64,000 bases of DNA from a virus: IMG/VR virus record IMGVR_UViG_3300033148_002693, positions 34,717 to 98,716 of that record; one strand, 5' to 3'. Under the pieces are notes generated by a model, which was not told the DNA's origin, did no database searches, and saw only the letters and a list, made by a program, of their open reading frames with translations. The position numbers and the translations under genes were made by a program. Of the stretch, positions 8,277-19,000 are shown piece by piece. The first letter of the stretch is position 1; every line of letters begins with the position of its first letter.

Positions 8277-9072
8277 TGGCAAAGAAATAGAAGTAAAACA
8301 GCATAAAGCGCCTTCATCGACGTTCAATATTGATGATCTGAGCAATCTCGTCCCGAAGCAAAGGTATACGTCGATTGGGAAGGGTCGTGACGCCTCATAT
8401 CATCCTATGGATAGGATAACGGTTGGGGTGTATCTTGAATTGCTGGCCTACTACGATGAGTTGATGAAGTGTATTGCTGAAGATGCAAGTGACGACCAGA
8501 AAAGAACGCTCGTAGCAAACATACTTTGCTGTTCACATTCGACGATGGATTATTTGGAGGTGTTCGAACTACCGCTAAACGAGTCACTTCCAATGGTTTA
8601 TCGGGTATTTGATTTGTTGTTGGCAAGCCGAATACCGGATGCTGGGAAGGGTGGGGTAGGGATGGCCCAGCCCTTCTCAGCAGATTCAATAAAGTTCGGG
8701 CAGATAGTGGCCGACTTGGTAGCCGTTTATAGATTTCCACACAGTGATGTTATGGATATGGAAATAGGGTGGTTTTGGAACTATGTGGCTAACACGCCTG
8801 CTGTGAGGGCGCAATGGAAACTCGATATGATTGATGCGATGATGATGGCCGTGATTCCCGCGTTCAGCGGTGATGAGAAAAAGGTTATTCAATCACATGT
8901 TAAATCACTGATGAGGATTGCGAATAGAAATAACATTAAATCTCATGACGATATTCAAGATAAAATGGAACAGGAACGCATGACTGATTTAGATATTCAG
9001 GCATGGACACACCATCCGTTCATGGGGAAATTTATCAAGGTTCGTAGGCGGGGAGACCGCAAGGGGAACTGA
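8260..9072 (+). CDS. Tail assembly chaperone-like protein 2
   Basis: 270 residues, starting at an ATG inside the end of the preceding gene. It contains QRYTSIGKGRDASYHPMDR, which parallels the YHPM segment of its neighbour, suggesting the two share a domain. The C-terminal part is helical and basic. Position before the tape measure suggests the second chaperone, made here from its own start rather than by frameshift. Confidence 0.45.
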   Translation: MPILSSGKEIEVKQHKAPSSTFNIDDLSNLVPKQRYTSIGKGRDASYHPMDRITVGVYLELLAYYDELMKCIAEDASDDQKRTLVANILCCSHSTMDYLEVFELPLNESLPMVYRVFDLLLASRIPDAGKGGVGMAQPFSADSIKFGQIVADLVAVYRFPHSDVMDMEIGWFWNYVANTPAVRAQWKLDMIDAMMMAVIPAFSGDEKKVIQSHVKSLMRIANRNNIKSHDDIQDKMEQERMTDLDIQAWTHHPFMGKFIKVRRRGDRKGN

Positions 9073-9073
9073 T

Positions 9074-12000
9074 ATGTCTCCAGCCGGAATGCAACTCGGT
9101 GGAATCTACGCCGAAGTGGAAATGAAGGTAAATAAGTTCAAGGGACAACTCAACAAGAGTGTGTCCGATTTCAAGCACGCATCGAAGCAAATGGCTTCAT
9201 CTGCAAAGAACTTTGGTGAGACGGCCGCATTGTCTGGAATATATGCGGCAGATGGCATTAAGAAATTTGGTGTCAGTGTTAGCGGTTTCATGAAGAAACA
9301 TGGTGATGCAATAAAGAAATGGGCGAAGAGGGGAGTGGTTGCACTTACTGCGCTCATAGCATTATCAGTCAAGACTGCCGCGACATTCGACAAGGAAATG
9401 CGGAATGTCAATGCTATTGCTCAACTCAGCGAGGATCGATTCCAGAGTCTTCAGCAAAGGGTTGTCGATTTCTCCATGACAACTCGTGCATCGTCTGCCG
9501 ATGTAGCCAAATCACTGTATAACGTTGTATCTGCTGGATTCGAGACTGAGAAAGCGTTCGTGGTCATGAGTCAAGCCTCTAGGGCTGCTGGTGCTGGATT
9601 GGCGAACGCCGAAGATGTATCTAGATTGCTTATCGCGACTTTGCGATCCTACAACTTGGAGGTTAAGGAGTCTGGATATATTACAGATGTATTCCTCCAA
9701 GCAGTGAATCAAGGTATTACTACATTGCCTGAACTTGCTCAGGGATTGGGTCGTGTATTTCCGCTTGCGTCCAAGGTCGGAATCTCCTTCGAGGAGGTTG
9801 CCTTCTCGATTGCCCGCATGACTCAGACTGGTCTCTCCACTGACGAGGCAGTTACCCGGCTGATGGGTACAATCACTGGAATGATCAAACCCACTGAGGC
9901 ATTAGATGATGTGTTGGCAAGGTTGGGCGTCAAATCCGCCACTGAAGCGGTTGAAAAGTTTGGCGGCTTGAATGGAATTCTCAGAGAATTTAGGGAACGT
10001 GGTATAGAAAGTGCTGAATCAGTCAGCGAATTGTTTGGCAACATCAGGGGCATGACCGGCGTCATGGCGCTGATGGGCGATGAGACGGCGATGACAGCCG
10101 GAGCGTTGGAGGAGTTCAAGAAGGCGTCCGAAGGGGCCGTTGAGAGGGCCAGGGAGCAGCAGTACAAATCCCTGTCGGCCCAGCTTGCAAGATTGAAATC
10201 AGCTTTTGAGGTCGTGCAGATCGAGATCGGCACGAAAGTCATTCCCAGCCTCGTCGATCTGATCAAGAAAGTGGTTCCGATAATTCGCAAATTCTCTGAA
10301 CTTGACGATAACACTGTTAAGTTGGGACTGGCTATTGCTGGCCTTGTAATAGTTTTAACGAGTGTAGCCACAGCCATAGGTTCTGTGTTGGCTGTATTGA
10401 GTCCGTGGGCGCTTGCTATTATCGCTGTTGTGGCTGCCATTGGTGGCGTTGTGGCGGCGATGAAAATCCAAGAAGATAAGTTGAAAAAACAGTCTGATGA
10501 ATTATTCAAGGCCGCGTTGAAGTATAAAGATTATGTTGAAATGATGGAAGCGGCTGGCCTTGCAAATCGTACTGTGGCTGAAGATATTTTTGATTTGCGC
10601 GTTGAGTTACAGAAACAGGGTTTTGCCTTGGAAGATGCCGCGATGAAAGCCCTGGAATATAATGAAATTATGGAAAGGGTTAGGCAGGCGGAGGAGGATT
10701 TGGCTAAGGGTGACACGATGGTACGCCCGATTGAGGCCAAAGAAGCTGCATTAGAAAAGGCAAATATGAGATTAGCTGAATTTGCATCAACTAATGAAAC
10801 TGTCCTCAAATGGGTGAGAAAAACACATCCAGAAGTAGCTGAACTCGCAGATGAATTAATCCGTGTTGCCGATATGGCTGAGGCAGATGTTGAATACTTT
10901 GAAAGAATGGGTAAACAGCTTCAGCCGTTGCCGGAATCTTTTGATAAGGCAACTATGGCAATAGATAAGACTCGTATCGCAATGGAGAAACTTGTCGAAG
11001 CGGATCAAGCGTTTGAGGAGATTGTTGCTGCAGAACGGAAAGTAGTGGATGATGCCCGTGCATCCCTGGAACGTAAGCGTGATATGCTTGAAGATGTTGA
11101 AGTTGGCCTGGATGAAGCAACCAGTGGGGCGTATGCTTGGATCAAGGCCAATGAGGAAGAGAAGAAAAAAGTAGATGATGCAAAGGAAGCTCTTGATAAC
11201 AAGCGCAAGGCTTTGAACAATCTAGCTAGTTCTTTTCTGGATTTACGTGAGAAATTGAATGGTGTGATTCAGGGATACAAAGATTTCCAGGCCGAGATGA
11301 AGGGCATAGAAGAAGGGAAGAAAAAGGATATTGGAAAAGAGCAAGAGGCCGCGGCAAAAAAACGGAAGGATCTTGAGAAACAACTGACCAAAGACTTAGA
11401 AAAACTTGAGCAAGAGCGCGCTGATAAACTACATTGGGTGATGACTGGTGCTCATACTAGAAGTGCTGAGGAAAATGAAGCCGCACTAAAATGGTGGAAC
11501 GACATCTACGATCAAAAGGTGCAAGAGCTTCAAGGTACTTATGATGATGAATTAAAGATAGTCAATGCGGGAGAGGCCGCACAGATAAAAGTTATTAAAG
11601 ATTCTGCCCAACAACAAACTGATATTGCCAAAGATGCCCGCGAGAAACAACTTGAGGCGCAAAGGCAGGGTCTGGCTGATATGCTCACGCAAATGGCTCT
11701 CAGCATCATGGAGCAGCAGGGCGTTTTGGACGATTTCTTCGGCGGTCTCCCCGTCACTGCTGACGAGGCGTGGGCTTTGATAAGTTCCGGCATGAAGAAG
11801 GTCACGCCGGAGATGGCTGGGGCCATCCAGAAATTGTCCAGTATCCTGGTGGATGATTTCGGCGAGGGCATGACGACGGCGAAGGACAACTCTGAATTGT
11901 TGTATGATGCATTGAAGGAATTCTTCCCAGAACTCGTCAAAATGGCTGACGGTTCGGAAGAAGCCGCGGATGCGGTTAAGGACGTTGGAGAAGAGGCCGA

Positions 12001-14746
12001 CGACGTGAAAACTAGTCTCACTGACGCGTCGGAAGCGGCCAAAGAAATGAAGAAGAAAACGAAAGACATGCAGACGGCTATCGAAGACGGCCAGGACGCG
12101 ATGGGAGATTTAGATACTAAAGCAGATGATTCGGCAACGGCGATAAAGGACATGGCCGCCGACATGCTCACTGCGATTACCGATGATTTAGGGGCTATGC
12201 CCGACAAGGTCAAGGAGATAATCGACGCGGCGGTAGTGGGGCAGAAGCAAGATTTCATAAACAAAGCAATCAGTTTGGGAAAAGACATCGCCGGCGGTTT
12301 GATCAAGGGAACGCTCAGCGGGCTGCAAGAATACGTCAACGCGTTGGTAGCCGTGATCCAGGCGGCTTATGCCGGCGCGGCGGCTGCTGCTGGTGCCCAG
12401 TCTCCTTCCAGGCTTTTCGCCGAGTTGGGGCACGATCTCGTGGCGGGACTTGCGATGGGTGTCAAGGACGCTGGCACTTCCCAGGTGGTCGGGATCCCCG
12501 CGATCCTCAACACGTTCACGACCATCATAAACAAATTAATAGGCCTGTTCTGGGAACTTGGCGGGAGCCCAAACCTGGAGCGCGCGAAAGAGGTCGCGGA
12601 CACCATGTCGGCCATCGTGTCGTTCTTGACGCAGGGGATGGAGGCCTTCGAGAAACTGAAAGATTATCGCGGATTCGCTGGCCTGGGTGACGCGGTGATT
12701 GATTTATTGAAAGAAATGCACGACGCGGTGAACAAAGCGATCTCGTTGGCGTGGGGCTGGTGGGAGGCCGAGCTGAAGCGCGCCCAGGACGTTGCAAATC
12801 TGATAGGGTCTGTGATCGACGTCATCATCAAGGCGCTTGACATGGGGACGGCCCTCGCAGAATATGAGGGAATCGAATTTGCTAATCTTGCAGAGAGGGT
12901 GGCTCCCGTATTCAAGCAAATTGGCATAGTGATGAAGGAAATCAAGAATCTGGTAGGTGTATGGACTATCGGGGAACTCCAGGGAGTTGCTGCATTTGCC
13001 GAGTCTGCGAATCAGGTGGTGGGGTTGATCAAGGGAGCTGTCGATGCTTTGGCTGCGTTGGCAGATTATGAGCATGTGAGCGGGCTGGAAGACAAGATGT
13101 TCCAGCTTACAGTAGGGTTGCAGATAATCGTTCAATCTCTTCTTGATATGGCAGACTATTGGGAATCCGAAGCGGTGAAGGCTGTGGCGGTGTTTGCTGA
13201 AAGTGCGGGGAAGATTGTTGATGTAGTGAAACCTGCTGTAGATGCTCTCACGGCTTTGGGTGAATACGAACGGGCCAGGACATTAACAAGCGCATGGAAG
13301 GCCCTGGTGCTTGATTTGCCGGTTGCCGCCAAAGATGAATTCGGTGAAGAGGCTCTTAAAGCTGCCGTTGTGTTCTCAGAAAACGCAGGTAAGATTGTTG
13401 GAGTCATCAAGATAGGCGTCGACGCGCTGACTGCTCTTGGCGACTATGTGAGCGCAGAGAATCTAAAGGGCGCTTGGATTATGTTCGTCAAGGATTTGCA
13501 GATGATTGTTCGCTGGATGAAGAACATAGCTGCAAAGAAGGAGTTCGGGGGAGAGGGAGTTGAGGCAGCCGCTACGTTCTCTGAGAATGCTGGCAAGATC
13601 GTCGGCATGTTGAAAGATGGCGTGGATGGTTTGACTGCCCTCGGTTCATATGTGAGCAAGGCGAATCTAAAATCGGTTTGGATCACATTCGTGAAAGACC
13701 TGCAAATGGTCGTTCGATGGATCAAGAACATTGCTGCTAAGAAAGAGTTTGGAGAGGAAGCTATCAAAGCCGCCGCCGTGTTTTCCGAGAATGTGACCCG
13801 GATCGTCGGTATGATAAAACCCGCTGTGGATGCTATGCGTGAGTTGATAACCTACGGGGCCGAAGTCGAAGGCGGACGGATAATGGGCATGGCCGATGCT
13901 ATGGCCGACTTCGTTGGGGATTTGAAAGAGGTCATCAAGCAAATGGTCAAACTTGCCGGTGAGTTTGAGGAGGAAGGGATCAAAGCCGCCGCAGATTTCT
14001 CGGATGCTGTGAAACGCATTGTGGATGCCGTGTCTGGGGCACTCAGCTTTTTGAACGAGTTGACGAAGTTCACAGGTGGTAAGTATATCTCTCCTGCCAA
14101 GATAGACACGATGGTCGATATGATTCGGTACATTCTGTGGAGGATAATCTGGCTTGCTGTTGAATACTCACCAGAAGCGTTGAAGGCCGCCGATGTGTTT
14201 GCAGAGCACATGAAGGAAGTATTCGAGTCGATGAAATCTGCCCTTGATTTCCTGAATGAGCTTGGTGATTCTGTCATGCCCGATGAGGCAAAGATCACGG
14301 CATTCTTCAATGCGTTGGACAGGATAGCGGGTCAGTTTTCTAATGGTGTTGGGACATCTAGAAATATGTTAGATTCGGCAATGCAGATAGCCAATAACAT
14401 CGCTTCGGCGAAAACATTGATGGGTGGGAGATCGCCATATGGTGGATACATTGAGGGCGGCATAGCTGAACAAGTTGATGGTAATCCGTGGCCTGAATTC
14501 AATGCCCCACCTGTAAGTGGGGGAGGAGGAGGCGGTGGCGGAGGAGGCGGTGGTAGTGCCAACGATGATCGGCGCGACCAGATACTTGCCGACATCCGCG
14601 ACTCCAACCTTGACACCTTGGATGTATTGCTGTATTTGGGTGAGCAATTCCTTGGAACGGATATTTGGAGCATGATGGATGAATTCATAGGATCACAGGC
14701 ACGGCGTGATGGGAGTTTCTTTGGTGGGAGGAGAGTATTTAGTTAG
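9074..14746 (+). CDS. Tape measure protein with internal repeat array
   Basis: 1,890 residues. Residues about 100-330 match the TP901-type tape measure domain (TFDKEMRNVNAIA, SSADVAKSLYNVVSAGF, MTQTGLSTDEAVTRLMG). A hydrophobic segment lies near 415-465, followed by long coiled-coil. From about 1170 to 1735 there are roughly nine imperfect units of about 70 residues built around FSENAGKIVG and VDALTALGDY. A run of 13 glycines precedes the C-terminal DDRRDQILADIRDSNLDTLD. At about 0.15 nm per residue this predicts a tail near 280 nm. It guides tail length and forms part of the DNA ejection path. Confidence 0.92.
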   Translation: MSPAGMQLGGIYAEVEMKVNKFKGQLNKSVSDFKHASKQMASSAKNFGETAALSGIYAADGIKKFGVSVSGFMKKHGDAIKKWAKRGVVALTALIALSVKTAATFDKEMRNVNAIAQLSEDRFQSLQQRVVDFSMTTRASSADVAKSLYNVVSAGFETEKAFVVMSQASRAAGAGLANAEDVSRLLIATLRSYNLEVKESGYITDVFLQAVNQGITTLPELAQGLGRVFPLASKVGISFEEVAFSIARMTQTGLSTDEAVTRLMGTITGMIKPTEALDDVLARLGVKSATEAVEKFGGLNGILREFRERGIESAESVSELFGNIRGMTGVMALMGDETAMTAGALEEFKKASEGAVERAREQQYKSLSAQLARLKSAFEVVQIEIGTKVIPSLVDLIKKVVPIIRKFSELDDNTVKLGLAIAGLVIVLTSVATAIGSVLAVLSPWALAIIAVVAAIGGVVAAMKIQEDKLKKQSDELFKAALKYKDYVEMMEAAGLANRTVAEDIFDLRVELQKQGFALEDAAMKALEYNEIMERVRQAEEDLAKGDTMVRPIEAKEAALEKANMRLAEFASTNETVLKWVRKTHPEVAELADELIRVADMAEADVEYFERMGKQLQPLPESFDKATMAIDKTRIAMEKLVEADQAFEEIVAAERKVVDDARASLERKRDMLEDVEVGLDEATSGAYAWIKANEEEKKKVDDAKEALDNKRKALNNLASSFLDLREKLNGVIQGYKDFQAEMKGIEEGKKKDIGKEQEAAAKKRKDLEKQLTKDLEKLEQERADKLHWVMTGAHTRSAEENEAALKWWNDIYDQKVQELQGTYDDELKIVNAGEAAQIKVIKDSAQQQTDIAKDAREKQLEAQRQGLADMLTQMALSIMEQQGVLDDFFGGLPVTADEAWALISSGMKKVTPEMAGAIQKLSSILVDDFGEGMTTAKDNSELLYDALKEFFPELVKMADGSEEAADAVKDVGEEADDVKTSLTDASEAAKEMKKKTKDMQTAIEDGQDAMGDLDTKADDSATAIKDMAADMLTAITDDLGAMPDKVKEIIDAAVVGQKQDFINKAISLGKDIAGGLIKGTLSGLQEYVNALVAVIQAAYAGAAAAAGAQSPSRLFAELGHDLVAGLAMGVKDAGTSQVVGIPAILNTFTTIINKLIGLFWELGGSPNLERAKEVADTMSAIVSFLTQGMEAFEKLKDYRGFAGLGDAVIDLLKEMHDAVNKAISLAWGWWEAELKRAQDVANLIGSVIDVIIKALDMGTALAEYEGIEFANLAERVAPVFKQIGIVMKEIKNLVGVWTIGELQGVAAFAESANQVVGLIKGAVDALAALADYEHVSGLEDKMFQLTVGLQIIVQSLLDMADYWESEAVKAVAVFAESAGKIVDVVKPAVDALTALGEYERARTLTSAWKALVLDLPVAAKDEFGEEALKAAVVFSENAGKIVGVIKIGVDALTALGDYVSAENLKGAWIMFVKDLQMIVRWMKNIAAKKEFGGEGVEAAATFSENAGKIVGMLKDGVDGLTALGSYVSKANLKSVWITFVKDLQMVVRWIKNIAAKKEFGEEAIKAAAVFSENVTRIVGMIKPAVDAMRELITYGAEVEGGRIMGMADAMADFVGDLKEVIKQMVKLAGEFEEEGIKAAADFSDAVKRIVDAVSGALSFLNELTKFTGGKYISPAKIDTMVDMIRYILWRIIWLAVEYSPEALKAADVFAEHMKEVFESMKSALDFLNELGDSVMPDEAKITAFFNALDRIAGQFSNGVGTSRNMLDSAMQIANNIASAKTLMGGRSPYGGYIEGGIAEQVDGNPWPEFNAPPVSGGGGGGGGGGGGSANDDRRDQILADIRDSNLDTLDVLLYLGEQFLGTDIWSMMDEFIGSQARRDGSFFGGRRVFS

Positions 14747-14752
14747 GGAAAT

Positions 14753-14781
14753 TTAACAAATGTATGTTATTATGATATACT
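14753..14781 (+). promoter_or_regulatory. Promoter for the RHH/TnpB pair
   Basis: TTAACA and TATACT are separated by exactly 17 bases (14753-14758 and 14776-14781). The RHH start codon lies only 8 bases after the -10, so the transcript would be leaderless or nearly so. It is the only such promoter inside the tail gene block. Confidence 0.6.
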
Positions 14782-14788
14782 TATTATT

Positions 14789-14944
14789 ATGAAACGGACA
14801 ACGATTTGGTTGGGGAGTGCAGACAAAGAAGCTATTGAAATCATTAAGGTAAAATATGGCATGAAATCTGATAGTGCTGTTATAAGATTTGCTTTGCGTA
14901 TTATAGCATCTTCTAAAGTAGGAATAAGTAATAATGAAAATTAA
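14789..14944 (+). CDS. Ribbon-helix-helix-like small protein upstream of tnpB
   Basis: 51 residues (MKRTTIWLGSADKEAI, then KYGMKSDSAVIRFALRIIAS). A short strand then two helices with a serine-rich turn is the Arc/CopG layout. It overlaps the tnpB start by 11 bases, so the two are co-translated. Likely a DNA-binding autoregulator of the unit; that is inference. A similar small protein occurs at 39018. Confidence 0.6.
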   Translation: MKRTTIWLGSADKEAIEIIKVKYGMKSDSAVIRFALRIIASSKVGISNNEN

Positions 14945-16031
14945 GCGATCAGTAAAGTGTAGTCTAAAATTTACTAACAAGCGCAAGTTGCAAACATTAG
15001 ATATGATTCGTCAAGAATATGTACAAGTTGTCAATGGCTATATAGATTTGTGGTGGGATGATACGCCTGTAAAGGCAGAGCTAAAAAAGGATAAAATAGA
15101 TTTAATTGTAGATACTTGGTTCTCACAACGCATGAAACAAACCGCAGCTAGGGAAGCGGTAGATATGATTGCATCTGCTAGGCAATTGGCTAAGAAATGT
15201 AGTAAGGAACCGTCGAAGCCTGTACATACTGGAAAGCGAATGGCTTGGACTTCTAGCACTGCTAATCTTGTACTATCTAAGACTTCAGAATTTGATGCTT
15301 GGTTACAGATACGCTCTGTTGGCAATAAGGTTAAATTGGATATACCTATCCAATTTCATAGGCAATTTAATAAGTGGAATGCACGAGGCCGCCGCCTTAA
15401 TTTCTATGTGATTTTGCAAGATGCGATTCAATTTGTATTTGAAATCGAAACTGGCCCTAAACAGGAACCAGATCGTTGTGTAGGTGTAGATACTGGCATT
15501 AAGAAGTTGGCTACACTAAATACAGGGGTTATGTTTGGTGAAGATATTGAACAGATAGTTGCGAAGATTAAGCGGTGTGAATGGGGGAGTAAAGGACAGA
15601 AACGAGCAAGGTCTCATTTACGTCAAAGGATGGGAGAGGTTGCTAAAAAGGTTTGCGGGATTGCTTCATTGGTTGTAGTAGAAGATTTACAAAAGATGAA
15701 TCATAAGACGAAGGTCAAACGTCGCTTGACCAAAAACATGCGGCGCGCGCTTGGTGCATGGGCATATTCATACTGGTTAAATCGACTACAAATGACTTCT
15801 GAAGAAACGAACGTTTCGTTCCGTAGAGTCAGTCCTTACTATACCAGTCAAAGATGTAATGCATGTGGTCACACTGAGCGGAGCAATCGCAATGGCGAGA
15901 GTTTTCTTTGTCGAGATTGTGGCCATATTGATGATGCGGATATTAATGCCGCAAAGAATATTCTTGAGCGATTTCTCACCGGACGATATGGTGCCGGTTG
16001 TAAAGCCTTAATAGAACAAAATACTATCTAG
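14934..16031 (+). CDS. tnpB: TnpB RNA-guided nuclease (stand-alone, no transposase)
   Basis: 365 residues. RuvC residues are present: D186 in GVDTGIKKLA, E250 in LVVVEDL, D336 in DADINAAKNI. The zinc knuckle CNAC (308-311) and CRDC (326-329) is intact. By family knowledge TnpB is cut-competent with an omega RNA encoded over its 3' end. No TnpA is nearby; instead an RHH gene precedes it. It is inserted cleanly between the tape measure and the next tail gene, whose start is only 9 bases away, so the RNA 3' end and guide would reach into that gene. Confidence 0.85.
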   Translation: MKIKRSVKCSLKFTNKRKLQTLDMIRQEYVQVVNGYIDLWWDDTPVKAELKKDKIDLIVDTWFSQRMKQTAAREAVDMIASARQLAKKCSKEPSKPVHTGKRMAWTSSTANLVLSKTSEFDAWLQIRSVGNKVKLDIPIQFHRQFNKWNARGRRLNFYVILQDAIQFVFEIETGPKQEPDRCVGVDTGIKKLATLNTGVMFGEDIEQIVAKIKRCEWGSKGQKRARSHLRQRMGEVAKKVCGIASLVVVEDLQKMNHKTKVKRRLTKNMRRALGAWAYSYWLNRLQMTSEETNVSFRRVSPYYTSQRCNACGHTERSNRNGESFLCRDCGHIDDADINAAKNILERFLTGRYGAGCKALIEQNTI

Positions 16032-16040
16032 GGGGTAACT

Positions 16041-19000
16041 ATGCTGAGTATCAAGTTCAAGCAAGGTAATGATGAATTTATCGTTCAAGATTTGACATCT
16101 GGAATTGGTTTGCTGGAAAACGGCGTGCGGATAAATGGCAATCGTATATCGCTCAATTTCCAGATGATAAAGAAAAGTTCAACCGGTCAGTCACCAGACG
16201 AACAGGTGTCACGTTTGACACGTCAGATTGATTGGTGGCTGGATAAGGCTAGACTTGCCTCTAAACTAAGACAAGACGCTCCGGTGGAGTTGTGGTTGAA
16301 ACAAGGAGCTATACTTGAAGAGGCAACGTTTGGGCGCGATTATATCAAGTGGATAATTGTGGATGGAACAGTTGATCAGGGCAGGTATCCATCTACTGTT
16401 CCAGGTGAGAGATTGTTCACGATCAATTTGACCGTTCAATCGCGAGAGGGACGTGGGTCAGAATACCCTGTTTTGAGGTCTGGTGGTTCCGCTTGCAGGA
16501 CTGCCGGCGCCGGTGGCGAGCTGGGTCACATCACGGCCATAGATGATGGTGGATTAGAGATAACAGGTGGGGCGAGGGCTTGGCAGCAAAACGCTTTGTT
16601 TGACAGGAAGGCCGGAACCATCGGGATGTTCTGGGAGCCTTCTTGCGCTCAGTTGGCCTATGGGACTTCTGGTGATCCTGTAGGCCATCAGGTGATTTAT
16701 GACATCCGCCAGGATATTGATGGGGGTGATTGGTGGACATCGAAGGAAGCGGAACAGACTTCTTGGCACGACGAGTTGGGGGATTTCCCGACCGTCACGG
16801 TTTGGGAATGGGATGCTACTAATGTATATGTCAGAGATGCTTCCGACCAATCAATTTATATGCAGTTTACACGGGGAGCGACAAACATATTGTCAACCGG
16901 TACAAATCCTGTCACTGAGGCGATTCATGTTTTGAACAGACGGGCATACATCATTGAGCACGATTCAGCTGTCAATTTCGCGAGGTTAATAGTTGTAGAT
17001 TTTGAAAATGATAGAGCGCGATCTTTTGGTACTTATACAATGGAATATGAGGGTTCGTTGAGTGAACGTAATGGTAGCAAAAATTGGGAAATCTTTGATG
17101 ATTTGGACACTTTCAATTTAGCTGAGCATATGTGGGATGTCAGGGCCGCTTATATTGATGGGAAAGGTCAGGTGGTAGTCGTCGGAACGGATGTGGGCGT
17201 ATATATGCTCTTCGAGTCTGTATTCAGTCGTTACCCCGAAAGCGCGACGATTCGTTTCATGCTCACGACTTACACGGATGTCTATCACGTTTGGCTCACA
17301 TCAGAGGGACGGTTGTATTGGAATGCCACGACCGCCGGGGATGTGAACAGCGTCTACATGTTAGAGCGGGCCGCGTTTTATACATCTGATCAAACTGACG
17401 TTTATACCAAAATATATGATACTATTACCGATCCTGCATTGTTAGGTGTTGCTGCAACCAACATTAATGACATCTTCGTACTTCCAAAACAAGGATTCTA
17501 CGAGAAATCGCAAGGATTTAAGACTGGCGATATTTTGATAGGATATGAGGCCGGCGATATTTTGGTGGTTGCCAGTAACCTTGGCATAACCATCATAGAG
17601 CAGAAGTTTGGCAATGAATATGATGGAGCAGTTCAATACATCACAACAGATTACAGCACGGGTCCGATGGTCGGGAATATCTTGGGTTGGTGGATCGGCG
17701 GTGAGGAAAACGCCGCCACTCTCAATGATAGGAGCAGGCAGAATAATGATTTGACTGTGCATGGATTCGGGGGTGGCGGCTCTACAATTGCGGCGGATTG
17801 GTCGAACATTGAATCTATCAGGGGTAAGGCATTGATATTTGATGGGGCGAATGATTGGTTGAGTTCTGTTGATGCTGATTTCAATGTGAATAATCAAACC
17901 CTCACATGGGGGGCATTTTTCAAAAAGGATTTGGTGTATACTGAACAGTACATAATCAATAAGGGTTGGACGGCGGGACAACGATCATATTATCTCAAAA
18001 CGACTGATTTAGGTATAATCGAAGCCGCTGTATCAGTGGATGGAACAAATTGGGTCACTGCCACGGGCACTTTGGGTCTTGCTGCGGCTGGAAATTGGGT
18101 ATGTGCTATTGCAACATATGATGGCACAAATGTGAAGGTAACGGTATGGGATATGTATGGCAATAGGGATTCTGCCATCAGCGCGGGCACTGCTGGAAAC
18201 ATCGCGACTTCCACCGATCCATTGATAATTGGAGCAAGGGCCGACACAACGTTGAAATGGGATGGATTGTTGGCAGGCGTGTTCATTGCTAAAGAGCTAT
18301 ACACGGATGAAGAGATAGAATGGCAGATGAGAACCGGACTCACGGCAGGTCGGCAAGCATATACCGAACATGTTTTGGGCGGAGCCTCTAATCAATGTAA
18401 TTCAGTTTGTATGTCGGAAGATGGGAATCTGTTATTGGTCGCAACCGGGGACGGGAATCCCGGGGTGATAACTTATTGGCGATATAGGTGGAATCACAAG
18501 GACAGAGCGGATTTGCAGATTGACGCGGGAGTTCATACTTCCGTCGCCGTTTTATCTAATGTGATGGTGGGAAGTACTGTAACGAATCGAGCTTATGAAT
18601 CGCCATATCACGATGTTTTTTTGTTTGATTATGGCACGTTTGCCGATGATTATAATGAACAATTCGATAGGAATACTTATCTGAGAGGCTCTACACAAGT
18701 TTATGCTTATTATCGCCAATCAGACGGCAAGATCGTGTTTTTGGTTGGGGATACCACGTTGGTGTCTTCGGCTCTCGCGACTTGGAATCAAGGGGACATC
18801 ATACCGTTGACGTTCAGATATGGATTTGATAACGGATTGCAGATATGGCGTAATCGTGTGAGCATCGGATCATCTGCGACATATGATGGATTTCACGCAT
18901 ACAGAGATTTGCCCTCGACAGACGATGGCCCGGCATGGTGGTTCGGGATGAATTACGACCGTTCATACCCCGCCGGGAGAATCTACGATTTCAGATATTG

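Noticed and set aside
7476-8345. Minus-strand frame of 289 codons across tail tube and chaperone genes
   Set aside because: Spans two good + strand genes and the hairpin; composition (many Cys, His and Ser) is typical of antisense reading.
11539-12339. Minus-strand frame inside the tape measure
   Set aside because: Extreme Ser/Ala content mirrors the + strand repeats; not a gene.
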